Of a stretch of DNA of 8,001 nucleotides, positions 1 to 8,001 are shown piece by piece. The notes under the pieces were generated by a model, which had not been told where the DNA came from, did not search any database, and saw only the letters and a program-made list of their open reading frames with translations. Both the position numbers and the translations under genes were made by a program. Numbering within the stretch: position 1 is the first letter of the stretch; each line of letters starts with the position of its first letter. The DNA is taken from contig JASLBD010000025.1 of assembly GCA_030146745.1 (NCBI GenBank), positions 1 to 8,001 of the forward strand, written 5' to 3'. Origin of the DNA: Allosphingosinicella sp. (GTDB taxonomy: Bacteria > Pseudomonadota > Alphaproteobacteria > Sphingomonadales > Sphingomonadaceae).

Positions 1-280
1 AGACGCACAGCCCCACCGTTTCGTCGGGCCGCGGAGTCGACACCTCGAACTCGGTCCCCGCCTCGACCAGAAGGAAGCGTCCCGGCTTCACCGCCCGGGC
101 GCGGCCGTCTATCTTGTAGACTTCCTCGCCGCTCAGGACGAACTTGACCGAAGGTGCGAGCGCCCGGACCGTGCTTCGGCCTCCCTCGAGCCTCGAAAGA
201 ACGACGCAGCCGTGCCTCAGCGGCAGGCGCTCGCCCTCGCCATGGTCCCTCATCAGGTAGAAAGGTGTCGAATCGATCAC
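1..280 (-). CDS. AraC-like transcriptional regulator, N-terminal part (cut by window edge)
   Basis: About 93 codons of a minus-strand frame are visible; the 3' end lies outside the window. The translation contains SVKFVLSGEEVYKIDGR followed by a GRFLLVEAGTEFEV stretch. This resembles the cupin-like sensor domain at the N-terminus of AraC-family activators; the DNA-binding helix-turn-helix part would be off the window, so the family call rests on the sensor half only. The start is uncertain. I use the GTG at 280, but an ATG at 253 (after the residues FYL) is equally possible, and the frame stays open upstream of 280. Neither has a convincing ribosome binding site. A TACACT sequence on the minus strand at 283-288 could be a -10 box, which would favour the ATG at 253. 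The gene diverges from xth with a spacer of about 120 bases. Confidence 0.5.
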   Translation of the reverse strand, partial: MIDSTPFYLMRDHGEGERLPLRHGCVVLSRLEGGRSTVRALAPSVKFVLSGEEVYKIDGRARAVKPGRFLLVEAGTEFEVSTPRPDETVGLCV

Positions 281-401
281 AAGTGTAATCGTAAGCAAAA
301 TCCGCGCCACGTAAAGACTTGGCTGATTTCCGCCATTCCCGCTGGGTTGACCGCTCTTGCTCGCGTTCGGAACCGGTCGCGAGCGTACGCTTTCGGACGG
401 G

Positions 402-1178
402 ATGCGGATCGCCACCTTCAACGTCAACGGAGTCAACGGCCGCCTGCCGGTGCTGCTGGAATGGCTGGCCGAGGCGAAGCCCGATGCGGTGTGCCTTCAG
501 GAATTGAAGGCTCCGGACGAGAAGTTCCCGGCCCGGGAAATCGAGAAGGCCGGCTACGGCGCGATCTGGCACGGCCAGCAGCGCTGGAACGGGGTCGCCA
601 TCCTCGGCCGCGATTGCGAGCCGGTCGAGACCTGCCGCGGCCTTCCCGGCGACCCCGACGATTCGCAGAGCCGGTACATCGAGGCGGCGGTGTGCGGAAT
701 CCTGATCGGAGGCCTCTACGCCCCGAACGGAAATCCGCGGCCCGGGCCGAAATTCGACTACAAGCTGGCCTGGAACGAGCGGCTGATCGCCCGCGCCGCC
801 GAGCTCATCGCCCTGAGCGAGCCGGTGGTGCTCGCCGGCGACTACAACATCATCCCGACCCCGACCGCCATCGACGTCTACAAGCCGGAGCGGTGGACGG
901 AGGACGCCTTGATGCAGCCCGAGCCCCAGGCCCAATATCGCCGGCTCGTCGCCCAGGGCTGGACCGACGCGCTTCGCCATTTCCACCCGGACGAGCCCGT
1001 CTTCACCTTCTGGGACTATTGGCGCAACGCCTTCGCCCGCAACGCCGGAATCCGGATCGATCATTTGCTGCTCAACCCGCCGGCGGCCAAGCGCCTCAAG
1101 GCGGCGGGCGTCGACCGGGAGGCGAGGGCCAGGGAAAAGGCGAGCGACCACGCGCCGACCTGGGTGGAGCTGAAATGA
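402..1178 (+). CDS. xth: Exonuclease III family AP endonuclease
   Basis: This is a 258-residue protein, the usual length for the ExoIII/Xth family of Mg-dependent nucleases that cut at abasic sites and trim 3' ends during base excision repair. The start MRIATFNVNGVNGR carries the family Asn (N7). LQELK carries the metal-binding Glu (E34). AGDYN holds the catalytic Asp/Asn pair (D147, N149). RIDHLL holds the D220 position, and SDHAP near the C-terminus holds the catalytic Asp-His pair (D249, H250). All expected active-site residues are therefore present. An in-frame ATG at 357 would add 15 residues, but the family alignment begins at MRIATFN, so 402 is chosen; its ribosome binding site (GGACGGG just upstream) is weak. 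It is cytoplasmic and transcribed alone. A large hairpin repeat begins right after the stop codon and could end its transcript. Confidence 0.93.
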   Translation: MRIATFNVNGVNGRLPVLLEWLAEAKPDAVCLQELKAPDEKFPAREIEKAGYGAIWHGQQRWNGVAILGRDCEPVETCRGLPGDPDDSQSRYIEAAVCGILIGGLYAPNGNPRPGPKFDYKLAWNERLIARAAELIALSEPVVLAGDYNIIPTPTAIDVYKPERWTEDALMQPEPQAQYRRLVAQGWTDALRHFHPDEPVFTFWDYWRNAFARNAGIRIDHLLLNPPAAKRLKAAGVDREARAREKASDHAPTWVELK

Positions 1179-1179
1179 T

Positions 1180-1314
1180 CTAAATCCTTCCCGCGATTTC
1201 GCGGGGCGGGGAACCAGGCGAAGCCTGGCGGAGGGGTTCTTGCCGAGTCCGAAGAACCCCTCCACCGCGCTCCGCGCGGTCCCCCTCCCCGGCGAATGCC
1301 GGGGAGGAACTTAG
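1180..1314. repeat. Two inverted copies of a ~62-base palindromic repeat
   Basis: The left arm (1180-1241) and the reverse complement of the right arm (1252-1314) align along their whole length with scattered changes. Both open with CTAA, pass through CCC(G)...GGGG hairpins, and end in the same GGAGGGGTTCTT. A 10-base spacer (1242-1251) separates them. Each arm contains its own smaller hairpins, such as CCAGGCGAAGCCTGG at 1214-1228 and ACCGCGCTCCGCGCGGT at 1264-1280. The paired arms could fold into one long cruciform or RNA stem. This architecture matches REP/REPIN-type dispersed elements, which are usually non-autonomous and moved by a transposase encoded elsewhere. Lying two bases after xth, it probably also acts as its transcription terminator; that role is inferred. 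Confidence 0.8.
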
Positions 1315-1411
1315 GGGGGAAAATCGTCGCCCGCGTTTACACTTTCACCTCCACCCAAACCCGAAAAGCGCGGTTTTCCGCCGCTGGCCCGCATCTTGCT
1401 GATTAGCGGAC

Positions 1412-1669
1412 ATGCTGAAGAAGGCCTTAAGACTTTTCGTCATCAAGACCCGGCTCGAAGCCTGGGCGATCATCTACGCGCTCGCCGTCGGCGCCGTCAG
1501 CCGCGGCTTCCATTATCTGGACCAATATCCCGGCGCCGGCGGCTGGCTCCTCTTCGCCGCCTGCACCGGAGCGGTCTTCATGGCCGGCGCCAAGATCCTC
1601 GACTCCACGCGCGGGCCGGCGCATCGTCGGTCGACCCTCCAGCGCATGGTGGCGCGGGCCCGAGCCTGA
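1412..1669 (+). CDS. Small two-helix inner-membrane protein, function unknown
   Basis: This 85-residue protein is not recognised as a named family. It has a basic N-terminus (MLKKALRLFVIKTR), a first hydrophobic segment at about residues 17-33 (AWAIIYALAVGAV), a short loop with RGFHYLDQYPGAGG, a second hydrophobic segment at about 43-62 (WLLFAACTGAVFMAGA), and a basic tail rich in Arg. By the positive-inside rule both ends would face the cytoplasm. The frame has the GC-rich third positions expected here, supporting real coding. ATG 1412 has only a weak ribosome binding site. The longer overlapping frame starting at 1396 gives an Arg-rich translation typical of a shadow and is not preferred. 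It stands alone between two palindromic repeats, so context says nothing about its job. Confidence 0.65.
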   Translation: MLKKALRLFVIKTRLEAWAIIYALAVGAVSRGFHYLDQYPGAGGWLLFAACTGAVFMAGAKILDSTRGPAHRRSTLQRMVARARA

Positions 1670-1670
1670 T

Positions 1671-1757
1671 CGTCGCCCCAGCGAAGGCTGGGGCCCCGGC
1701 GGGTGAAAGGCTCGGCGTATTTCACTCCCCGGGGTCCCAGCCTTCGCTGGGACGACG
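1671..1757. repeat. Palindromic dispersed repeat (29-base arms), likely also a terminator
   Basis: The arms at 1671-1699 and 1729-1757 are inverted copies matching at 27 of 29 positions, with a core of CCCAGCGAAGGCTGGG. Inside the 29-base loop a further stem is possible (GTGAAA at 1703-1708 with TTTCAC at 1720-1725), so the structure extends inward. The element starts one base after the stop codon of the small membrane protein and very probably ends that transcript as RNA. Core sequences of this kind are, from general knowledge, common intergenic palindromes in sphingomonads and other alphaproteobacteria. It is unrelated in sequence to the repeat at 1180-1314. Confidence 0.8.
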
Positions 1758-1791
1758 AGGCTCCCAACCCTTGGCGCAATTTCCCAAACCT

Positions 1792-1819
1792 AGGTGGCGA
1801 TAAATTCAATCCGCCGCCT
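1792..1819. promoter_or_regulatory. Candidate activator-binding inverted repeat upstream of the psp promoter
   Basis: AGGTGGCG (1792-1799) and CGCCGCCT (1812-1819) form an 8-base inverted repeat with one G-T mismatch and a 12-base centre. Its centre is about 80 bases upstream of the predicted transcription start. That is where sigma-54 enhancer-binding proteins such as PspF usually bind. The sequence itself is not matched to a known PspF site, so this is a positional inference. Confidence 0.3.
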
Positions 1820-1862
1820 CTGACCACCCCGTTTATCGCGGTTTTCCGTCATTTTCCGCACT

Positions 1863-1878
1863 TGGCACGGCCCTTGTA
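1863..1878 (+). promoter_or_regulatory. Sigma-54 (RpoN) -24/-12 promoter of the psp operon
   Basis: The sequence TGGCACGGCCCTTGTA matches the sigma-54 consensus TGGCAC-R-N4-TTGCW except for one base (T instead of C in the -12 element). The GG of the -24 box and the G of the -12 box have the required ten bases between them. Transcription would start near 1889, leaving a leader of about 45 bases before the ATG at 1934. Psp operons of proteobacteria are classically transcribed by sigma-54 with the activator PspF, so the match sits where it is expected. No pspF gene lies next to it in this window. Confidence 0.75.
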
Positions 1879-1933
1879 ACCCTGTCGGCAACCGCTTCGG
1901 GCGGGGAGCAACAGGTTTCGAGGAGCCAAGGAA

Positions 1934-2092
1934 ATGTTCAATTATCGCAAGCTCGGCGAGAATGCGGCGGCGGCGGTCCTGGCGCTCATGCTGTCGGCGG
2001 TGTCGGTCGGCGCAGCGGTCGGTCCGGCCCGGGCGGTCGAGGCCGGCCCGTCCCTCTACGCGTCGGCGCCGGTGGCCTCCGCCCGTGCCTGA
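1934..2092 (+). CDS. 52-residue microprotein with signal peptide, first gene of the psp operon
   Basis: This short ORF follows the sigma-54 promoter and has a strong ribosome binding site (AGGAG, 8 bases before the ATG). The protein begins MFNYRKLGEN, continues with a hydrophobic Ala/Val/Leu stretch at about residues 11-30, and then has PARA-VEAG, a plausible signal peptidase I site after A34. The mature part would be only about 18 residues (VEAGPSLYASAPVASARA). If uncleaved it would be a single-pass membrane peptide. I do not recognise a family. Its place as first gene under the stress promoter suggests a role in, or sensing of, envelope stress, but that is inference only. Downstream DNA up to pspA has coding-like composition in another frame, so the C-terminus could be altered by a frameshift. 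Confidence 0.6.
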   Translation: MFNYRKLGENAAAAVLALMLSAVSVGAAVGPARAVEAGPSLYASAPVASARA

Positions 2093-2231
2093 GACGATCC
2101 ACGTGCCCGCCGACAAGCTGGTTCGGATGCCGCCGAGGCCCGGGGGCCCGCGCCGCCACGAAGCGCTCCGCGGTCCCCGCACCCCGCACCGGCCGGCCGG
2201 GCCGGTCTTCGGTTTCATGGAGTTCCTGCCG
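2093..2231 (+). other. 139-base spacer before pspA with coding-like composition
   Basis: No gene is called here. In the pspA frame the stretch is free of stops and shows a strong codon pattern, with third positions almost all G or C and second positions the least GC-rich. It reads ETIHVPADKLVRMPPRPG followed by an Arg/Pro-rich part, then FMEFLP directly before the pspA start. It could be a former C-terminal part of the preceding microprotein or an N-terminal extension of PspA. It could equally be GC-rich spacer that happens to be open. Confidence 0.3.
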
Positions 2232-2966
2232 ATGAGCATCTTCTCCCGCACCCGCGACATCGTCGCCGCCAATTTCTCGGACCTTCTCGGCAAGGCCGAG
2301 GACCCGGCGAAGATGATCCGGATGATCATCCTCGAGATGGAGGAGACTTTGGCGGAGGTCCGCGCCGGCACCGCCCGGACCATGGCCGACCAGAAGGAGA
2401 TGCGCCGGCAGATCGCCCGCCTCGACAGGCTCCAGGAGAGCTGGGCCGAGAAAGCGGAGCTTGCGCTCAGCAAGGGCCGCGAGGACCTCGCCCACGGCGC
2501 CCTTAGCGAGAAGCAGAAGACGGCTCAGCTTGCCGAGAGCCTGCGCACCGAGATCGACCTGCTCGACGAGGCGATGCGCGCCTCGGAAGCCGACATCGCC
2601 AGGCTGCAGGGCAGGTTGCGCGAAGCCCGCGCCCGGCAGAGCGCCACCCAGACCCGGCTGGAAAGCGCGAACCCGCGCGCCCGCCTCCGCGAGATGACCG
2701 CCGGCCCAAGGGTCGACGAGGCCTTCTCCCGCTTCGACCGGCTCGAGCGCCAGGTGGACCAAGCCGAAGGCCGGGCCGACGCCCTGATGCTCGGCGCTCC
2801 GCCCAGGAAGCTCGACGAGGATGAGCTGGCCGCCCTGCCCCCGGCAGGGCTCCAAATGTCCGGCGAACATTTGGACCAGCTCATCGCGGAGCTTCGCAAT
2901 TCCGAAAAGATCGACGCCGAGCTGGAGGCCCTGAAGGCCCGGCTCGCCGCGGACCGGGAGGGATGA
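2232..2966 (+). CDS. pspA: Phage shock protein A (PspA/IM30 family, ESCRT-III-like)
   Basis: This 244-residue PspA is somewhat longer than the E. coli protein (222). It begins MSIFSRTRDIVAANFSDLL, the amphipathic helix that docks PspA to damaged or stored-curvature-stressed inner membrane. Next comes the family segment KAEDPAKMIRMIILEMEETL, and then a long charged helical region to about residue 190 that forms the coiled-coil hairpin used for oligomer assembly. A C-terminal tail (about 195-244) carries another acidic/Leu-rich helix (MSGEHLDQLIAELR). Known role: effector of the phage shock response, stabilising the inner membrane and, in enterobacteria, repressing PspF. ATG 2232 is chosen because it gives the family N-terminus and has GGAG nine bases upstream; an ATG at 2217 lacks a ribosome binding site. 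The next ORF starts four bases after its stop codon. Confidence 0.95.
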   Translation: MSIFSRTRDIVAANFSDLLGKAEDPAKMIRMIILEMEETLAEVRAGTARTMADQKEMRRQIARLDRLQESWAEKAELALSKGREDLAHGALSEKQKTAQLAESLRTEIDLLDEAMRASEADIARLQGRLREARARQSATQTRLESANPRARLREMTAGPRVDEAFSRFDRLERQVDQAEGRADALMLGAPPRKLDEDELAALPPAGLQMSGEHLDQLIAELRNSEKIDAELEALKARLAADREG

Positions 2967-2969
2967 GCC

Positions 2970-3098
2970 GTGGAAGACTGGATCTACCGGATCATGAACG
3001 CCCGCAACCCCAATTGGCGGATCCTCTCGACCAACCCGGCGGCGACCGGGGTCCGGGAGCCCCGTCGCGAACTCGAGACACTCAGGAGGGAAAGATGA
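2970..3098 (+). CDS. 42-residue ORF packed between pspA and pspC
   Basis: This GTG-start ORF begins three bases after the pspA stop codon, with GGGAGG (2956-2961) eight bases upstream as ribosome binding site. Its TGA overlaps the pspC ATG in an ATGA arrangement, typical of translational coupling. The product starts VEDWIYRIMNARNPNWRIL and ends in a highly charged Arg/Glu tail; it has no clear membrane segment. It contains PNWR, a string also found at the C-terminus of E. coli PspB, which may be chance. I do not recognise a family. A competing frame from ATG 2963 runs through and into pspC, but gives a low-complexity Pro/Asp/Arg translation and would place a 44-residue extension in front of a well-supported PspC start, so it is rejected. 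Expression is plausible from the spacing but unproven. Confidence 0.5.
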   Translation: MEDWIYRIMNARNPNWRILSTNPAATGVREPRRELETLRRER

Positions 3099-3442
3099 AG
3101 AAGAGTTTCTATCTGGACAAGGCAGAAGGCAAGGTGTTCGGCGTCTGCGCCGGCCTCGCCAGGCACATGAACTGGGACCCGACCTTCGTCCGAGTGGCGA
3201 CGGTGGTCCTGACCCTCATCACCTTTCCCTGGGCGCTGCTCGTCTATGGCGTCGCGGCGATGATCGGGAAGAAGCGGCCGGCCGAGGGCCCTGGCGAGGC
3301 GGCCCTGGACCGGCCCCTGCGCACCTCGACCTACGAGCTCAACCGCTCGATGCGCGACATCGATCGCCGCATGGCCGAGATCGAGACCTACGTGACCGCG
3401 CAGAACACGCCTCTCGCCCGCGAGATCGAGAGCCTGCGCTGA
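3095..3442 (+). CDS. pspC: Phage shock protein C, PspC-domain membrane protein
   Basis: This 115-residue protein has the PspC domain in its first 60 residues: FYLDKAEGKVFGVCAGLA, then HMNWDPTFVRVATVV and a membrane segment at about 32-57 ending in AAMIGKK. The C-terminal half (about 78-115) is a charged helix, TYELNRSMRDIDRRMAEIE, likely a coiled coil facing the cytoplasm. In the known system PspB and PspC sit in the inner membrane, sense envelope damage and draw PspA away from PspF, turning the operon on. ATG 3095 has an excellent ribosome binding site (AGGAGG, five bases before) and overlaps the stop of the preceding small ORF. The PspB-like gene follows 25 bases later. Confidence 0.92.
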   Translation: MKKSFYLDKAEGKVFGVCAGLARHMNWDPTFVRVATVVLTLITFPWALLVYGVAAMIGKKRPAEGPGEAALDRPLRTSTYELNRSMRDIDRRMAEIETYVTAQNTPLAREIESLR

Positions 3443-3467
3443 AACCTTGGATCGGAGGGAGGATCTG

Positions 3468-3695
3468 ATGAGCGAACCGATGACGATGATGGCGATGGCG
3501 GGCTTCGGCCTGACCGCGCTCGGCATCCTGCTCTTCGCCGCTTTGAAGGGCTGGCAGGGCTGGCTGGACCTCAAGCGGCTGGAGCTGGCCGGGGCCGAGC
3601 CGAGGAGCCACGGCGGAATGGCGGAGCGGATCGAGCTTGCCGACCTCAAGGAGCGCATCCGCAAGCTGGAGAATATCGCCGCTTGCATCGATTTG

Positions 3696-3698
<3 letters not shown>
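3468..3698 (+). CDS. pspB: PspB-like small membrane protein of the psp operon
   Basis: This 76-residue protein is close to the 74 residues of E. coli PspB and has the same layout. A single N-terminal membrane helix spans about residues 7-27 (MMAMAGFGLTALGILLFAAL), followed by a linker. The C-terminal coiled coil ERIELADLKERIRKLENI resembles the C-terminal part of PspB. The end differs from enterobacterial PspB, which finishes with a PNWR motif absent here. ATG 3468 is chosen over the upstream ATG at 3447 because GGAGGGAGG lies just before it. It follows pspC, the reverse of the pspB-pspC order in E. coli. Its expected role is to work with PspC as the membrane sensor of the Psp response. The family call rests on size, architecture and context more than on identity. 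Confidence 0.65.
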
Positions 3699-6613
<2,915 letters not shown>

Positions 6614-6619
6614 GACGGC

Positions 6620-7990
6620 ATGGCGCGCTTCGAATTCAAGCTGCCCGACATCGGCGAAGGCATTGCCGAGGCCGAGATCGTCGCCTGGCACATCAGCGTT
6701 GGCGACTCCGTCAAGGAGGACCAGCAGCTCGCCGACATGATGACCGACAAGGCCACCGTCGAGATGGAAAGCCCGGTCGCGGGCAAGGTGATCGAGCTCG
6801 CCGGCGAGGTCGGCGACCAGATCCCGATCGGCTCGGTGCTGGTGGTGATCGAAACGGAAGGCGAGGCGGGCGCCGGCGCCGACGAAACCGCCGCCGACGG
6901 CGAGCGCCAGGACCAGGTCGCCTTCACCGACGGCCTCGTCGAGGAGCGCCCCGAGCTCGAGGCGGCCGTGCCGAGCACCGGCGAGCAGCGCCAGGGCGAC
7001 CGCCGCGACGGCGACGACCGCCGCTCCGAGCCGCGCGAGGACCCGGACCGCCGGCAGGGCGAGCGCAGGAGCGAGACCGGCGGCGGCGCCCCCGCGAACC
7101 CCGGCGACGCCAAGGGCTTCAACCCGCAGCCCGATCCGCCCCGGATCCTCGCCTCTCCCGCCGTGCGGGCCCGAGCCCGCGACCTCGGCGTCGATCTCGC
7201 CCAGGTGAAGTTCGCCGGCGACCGAATCCGCCATTCCGATCTCGACGCCTACCTCCTCTACAACGGCGGCGGCGTCTCCCGCTCCGGCGGCCGGCCCCGG
7301 CAGGACGAGACCGTCAAGGTCGTCGGCCTGCGCCGCAGGATCGCGGAGAACATGCAGGAGGCCAAGCGGCGGATCCCGCATTTCACCCTGGTCGAGGAAT
7401 ATGACGTCACCGCGCTCGAGCAGACCCGCGCGATGATGAACTCGGACCGGGGCGGCAATCCCAAGCTGACGATGCTTCCGTTCCTGATCACCGCGATGGC
7501 GCGAACCCTCGCCGACTATCCGCAAATCAACACCCGCTACGACGACGACGAGAATTTGCTCCACCGCTCCGGCGCCGTCCACATGGGAATGGCGACCCAG
7601 ACCCCGAACGGCCTCATGGTCCCGGTGATCCGCAACGCCGACCGCTTCTCCATCTGGGACATCGCCCGCGAGATCCTTCGCCTCTCCGAGGCCGCCCGCA
7701 CCGGCAAGGCGTCGCGCGAGGAGCTGAGCGGCTCGACCATCACCATCTCCAGCCTCGGCCCGATGGGCGGGATCGCCTCCACGCCGGTCATCAACCGCCC
7801 CGAAGTGGCGATCCTCGCCGTCAACAAGGTCGAGGAGAAGCCGGTCGTGATCGAAGGCGAGCTCGAGATACGCAAGCGCATGAACCTGTCGCTCAGCTGC
7901 GACCACCGGGTGGTCGACGGCTGGGACGCGGCGAACTTCATGCAGGACCTGAAGAAGCTGGTCGAAGCGCCGCTTAAGCTTCTGTCCTGA
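6620..7990 (+). CDS. bkdB: Branched-chain 2-oxoacid dehydrogenase E2 (lipoamide acyltransferase)
   Basis: This 456-residue E2 core enzyme moves the acyl group from E1 to CoA. Domains in order are as follows. A lipoyl domain (about 3-78) has the lipoylated Lys44 in MMTDKATVEMESP. A long linker (about 80-174) follows. The peripheral subunit-binding domain (about 175-212) starts ILASPAVRARARDLGVDL. The catalytic acyltransferase domain runs from about 232 (VKVVGLRRRIAENM) to the end, with SCDHRVVDGWDAANF holding the active-site His429 and Asp433. There is a single lipoyl domain. Two oddities are noted: the linker is dominated by Arg, Asp and Glu instead of Ala and Pro, and the binding-domain loop is two residues shorter than usual. 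Start ATG 6620 has AGGA four bases upstream. The E3 gene is not in the window. Confidence 0.95.
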   Translation: MARFEFKLPDIGEGIAEAEIVAWHISVGDSVKEDQQLADMMTDKATVEMESPVAGKVIELAGEVGDQIPIGSVLVVIETEGEAGAGADETAADGERQDQVAFTDGLVEERPELEAAVPSTGEQRQGDRRDGDDRRSEPREDPDRRQGERRSETGGGAPANPGDAKGFNPQPDPPRILASPAVRARARDLGVDLAQVKFAGDRIRHSDLDAYLLYNGGGVSRSGGRPRQDETVKVVGLRRRIAENMQEAKRRIPHFTLVEEYDVTALEQTRAMMNSDRGGNPKLTMLPFLITAMARTLADYPQINTRYDDDENLLHRSGAVHMGMATQTPNGLMVPVIRNADRFSIWDIAREILRLSEAARTGKASREELSGSTITISSLGPMGGIASTPVINRPEVAILAVNKVEEKPVVIEGELEIRKRMNLSLSCDHRVVDGWDAANFMQDLKKLVEAPLKLLS

Positions 7991-8001
7991 GAATCCTCCC
8001 C
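7991..8001. repeat. Possible start of another palindromic repeat copy (cut by window edge)
   Basis: The last 11 bases, GAATCCTCCCC, right after the bkdB stop codon, resemble the opening of the repeat arms at 1180-1314 (AAATCCTTCCC and the reverse complement of the right arm, TTCCTCCCCGG). It occupies the same kind of position, directly behind a gene. Too short to be certain. Confidence 0.25.

Noticed and set aside
347..375. TTGACC (347-352) as a -35 box for xth
   Set aside because: No acceptable -10 box at 16-18 bases distance.
212..1183. 323-codon plus-strand frame overlapping xth
   Set aside because: Arg/Pro/Ala-rich translation in a shifted frame; the xth frame has all catalytic residues.
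1369..1850. CGCGGTTTTCCG occurring twice (near 1370 and near 1836)
   Set aside because: Only 12 bases, in different contexts relative to the next gene; may be chance.
1962..2231. Extension of PspA to an upstream start at 1962
   Set aside because: It overlaps the microprotein and begins with an Arg-rich run. PspA needs its amphipathic helix at the N-terminus, and the ATG at 2232 has a good ribosome binding site. The 2093-2231 part is kept as a finding because of its composition.
2963..3094. 44-residue N-terminal extension of PspC from ATG 2963
   Set aside because: Low-complexity translation, and the ATG at 3095 has an AGGAGG site and matches the PspC domain start.
6851..7141. Double frameshift in the E2 linker, since the +1 frame reads Ala/Pro/Thr-rich
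   Set aside because: Third positions in the called frame are almost all G or C, and less so in the +1 frame; shifted GC-rich frames often look Ala/Pro-rich by chance.

Overview
The window reads as the chromosome of a high-GC alphaproteobacterium, most likely a sphingomonad. This is inferred from the GC-rich codon use, the gene set and the style of the intergenic palindromes; no 16S or other marker is present. There is no phage, transposon, CRISPR array or RNA gene. The real genes fill most of the window and are ordinary in kind, with the less ordinary features in and around the phage-shock operon and in one long enzyme linker.

Left part (1-1800): the N-terminal part of an AraC-like regulator runs off the left edge on the minus strand. 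Divergent from it is an exonuclease III/AP-endonuclease family gene (xth, 402-1178). A large two-armed palindromic repeat (1180-1314) follows, then a small two-helix membrane protein of unknown function (1412-1669). Right behind its stop codon is a second, different palindromic repeat (1671-1757).

Middle part (1790-3750): a phage-shock-protein (Psp) envelope-stress operon. It is preceded by a near-consensus sigma-54 (-24/-12) promoter at 1863-1878, with a candidate activator site upstream. The order is: a 52-residue signal-peptide microprotein, pspA, a 42-residue GTG-start ORF tightly packed between pspA and pspC, pspC, and a PspB-like gene. The operon ends in a hairpin whose outer stem contains both its own stop codon and the stop codon of the convergent gene.

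Right part (3744-8001): a minus-strand SixA-like histidine phosphatase lipoprotein, then divergent from it the bkdA1-bkdA2-bkdB operon. The operon encodes E1-alpha, E1-beta and E2 of the branched-chain 2-oxoacid dehydrogenase complex, which oxidises the keto acids of valine, leucine and isoleucine to acyl-CoAs. The E3 (lipoamide dehydrogenase) gene is not in the window and may lie downstream. E2 has an unusual Arg/Asp/Glu-rich linker and a shortened loop in its subunit-binding domain. The last bases of the window resemble the start of another copy of the first palindromic repeat.

I see no wholly new system. The most novel-looking material is the two extra small ORFs built into the sigma-54-type psp operon.
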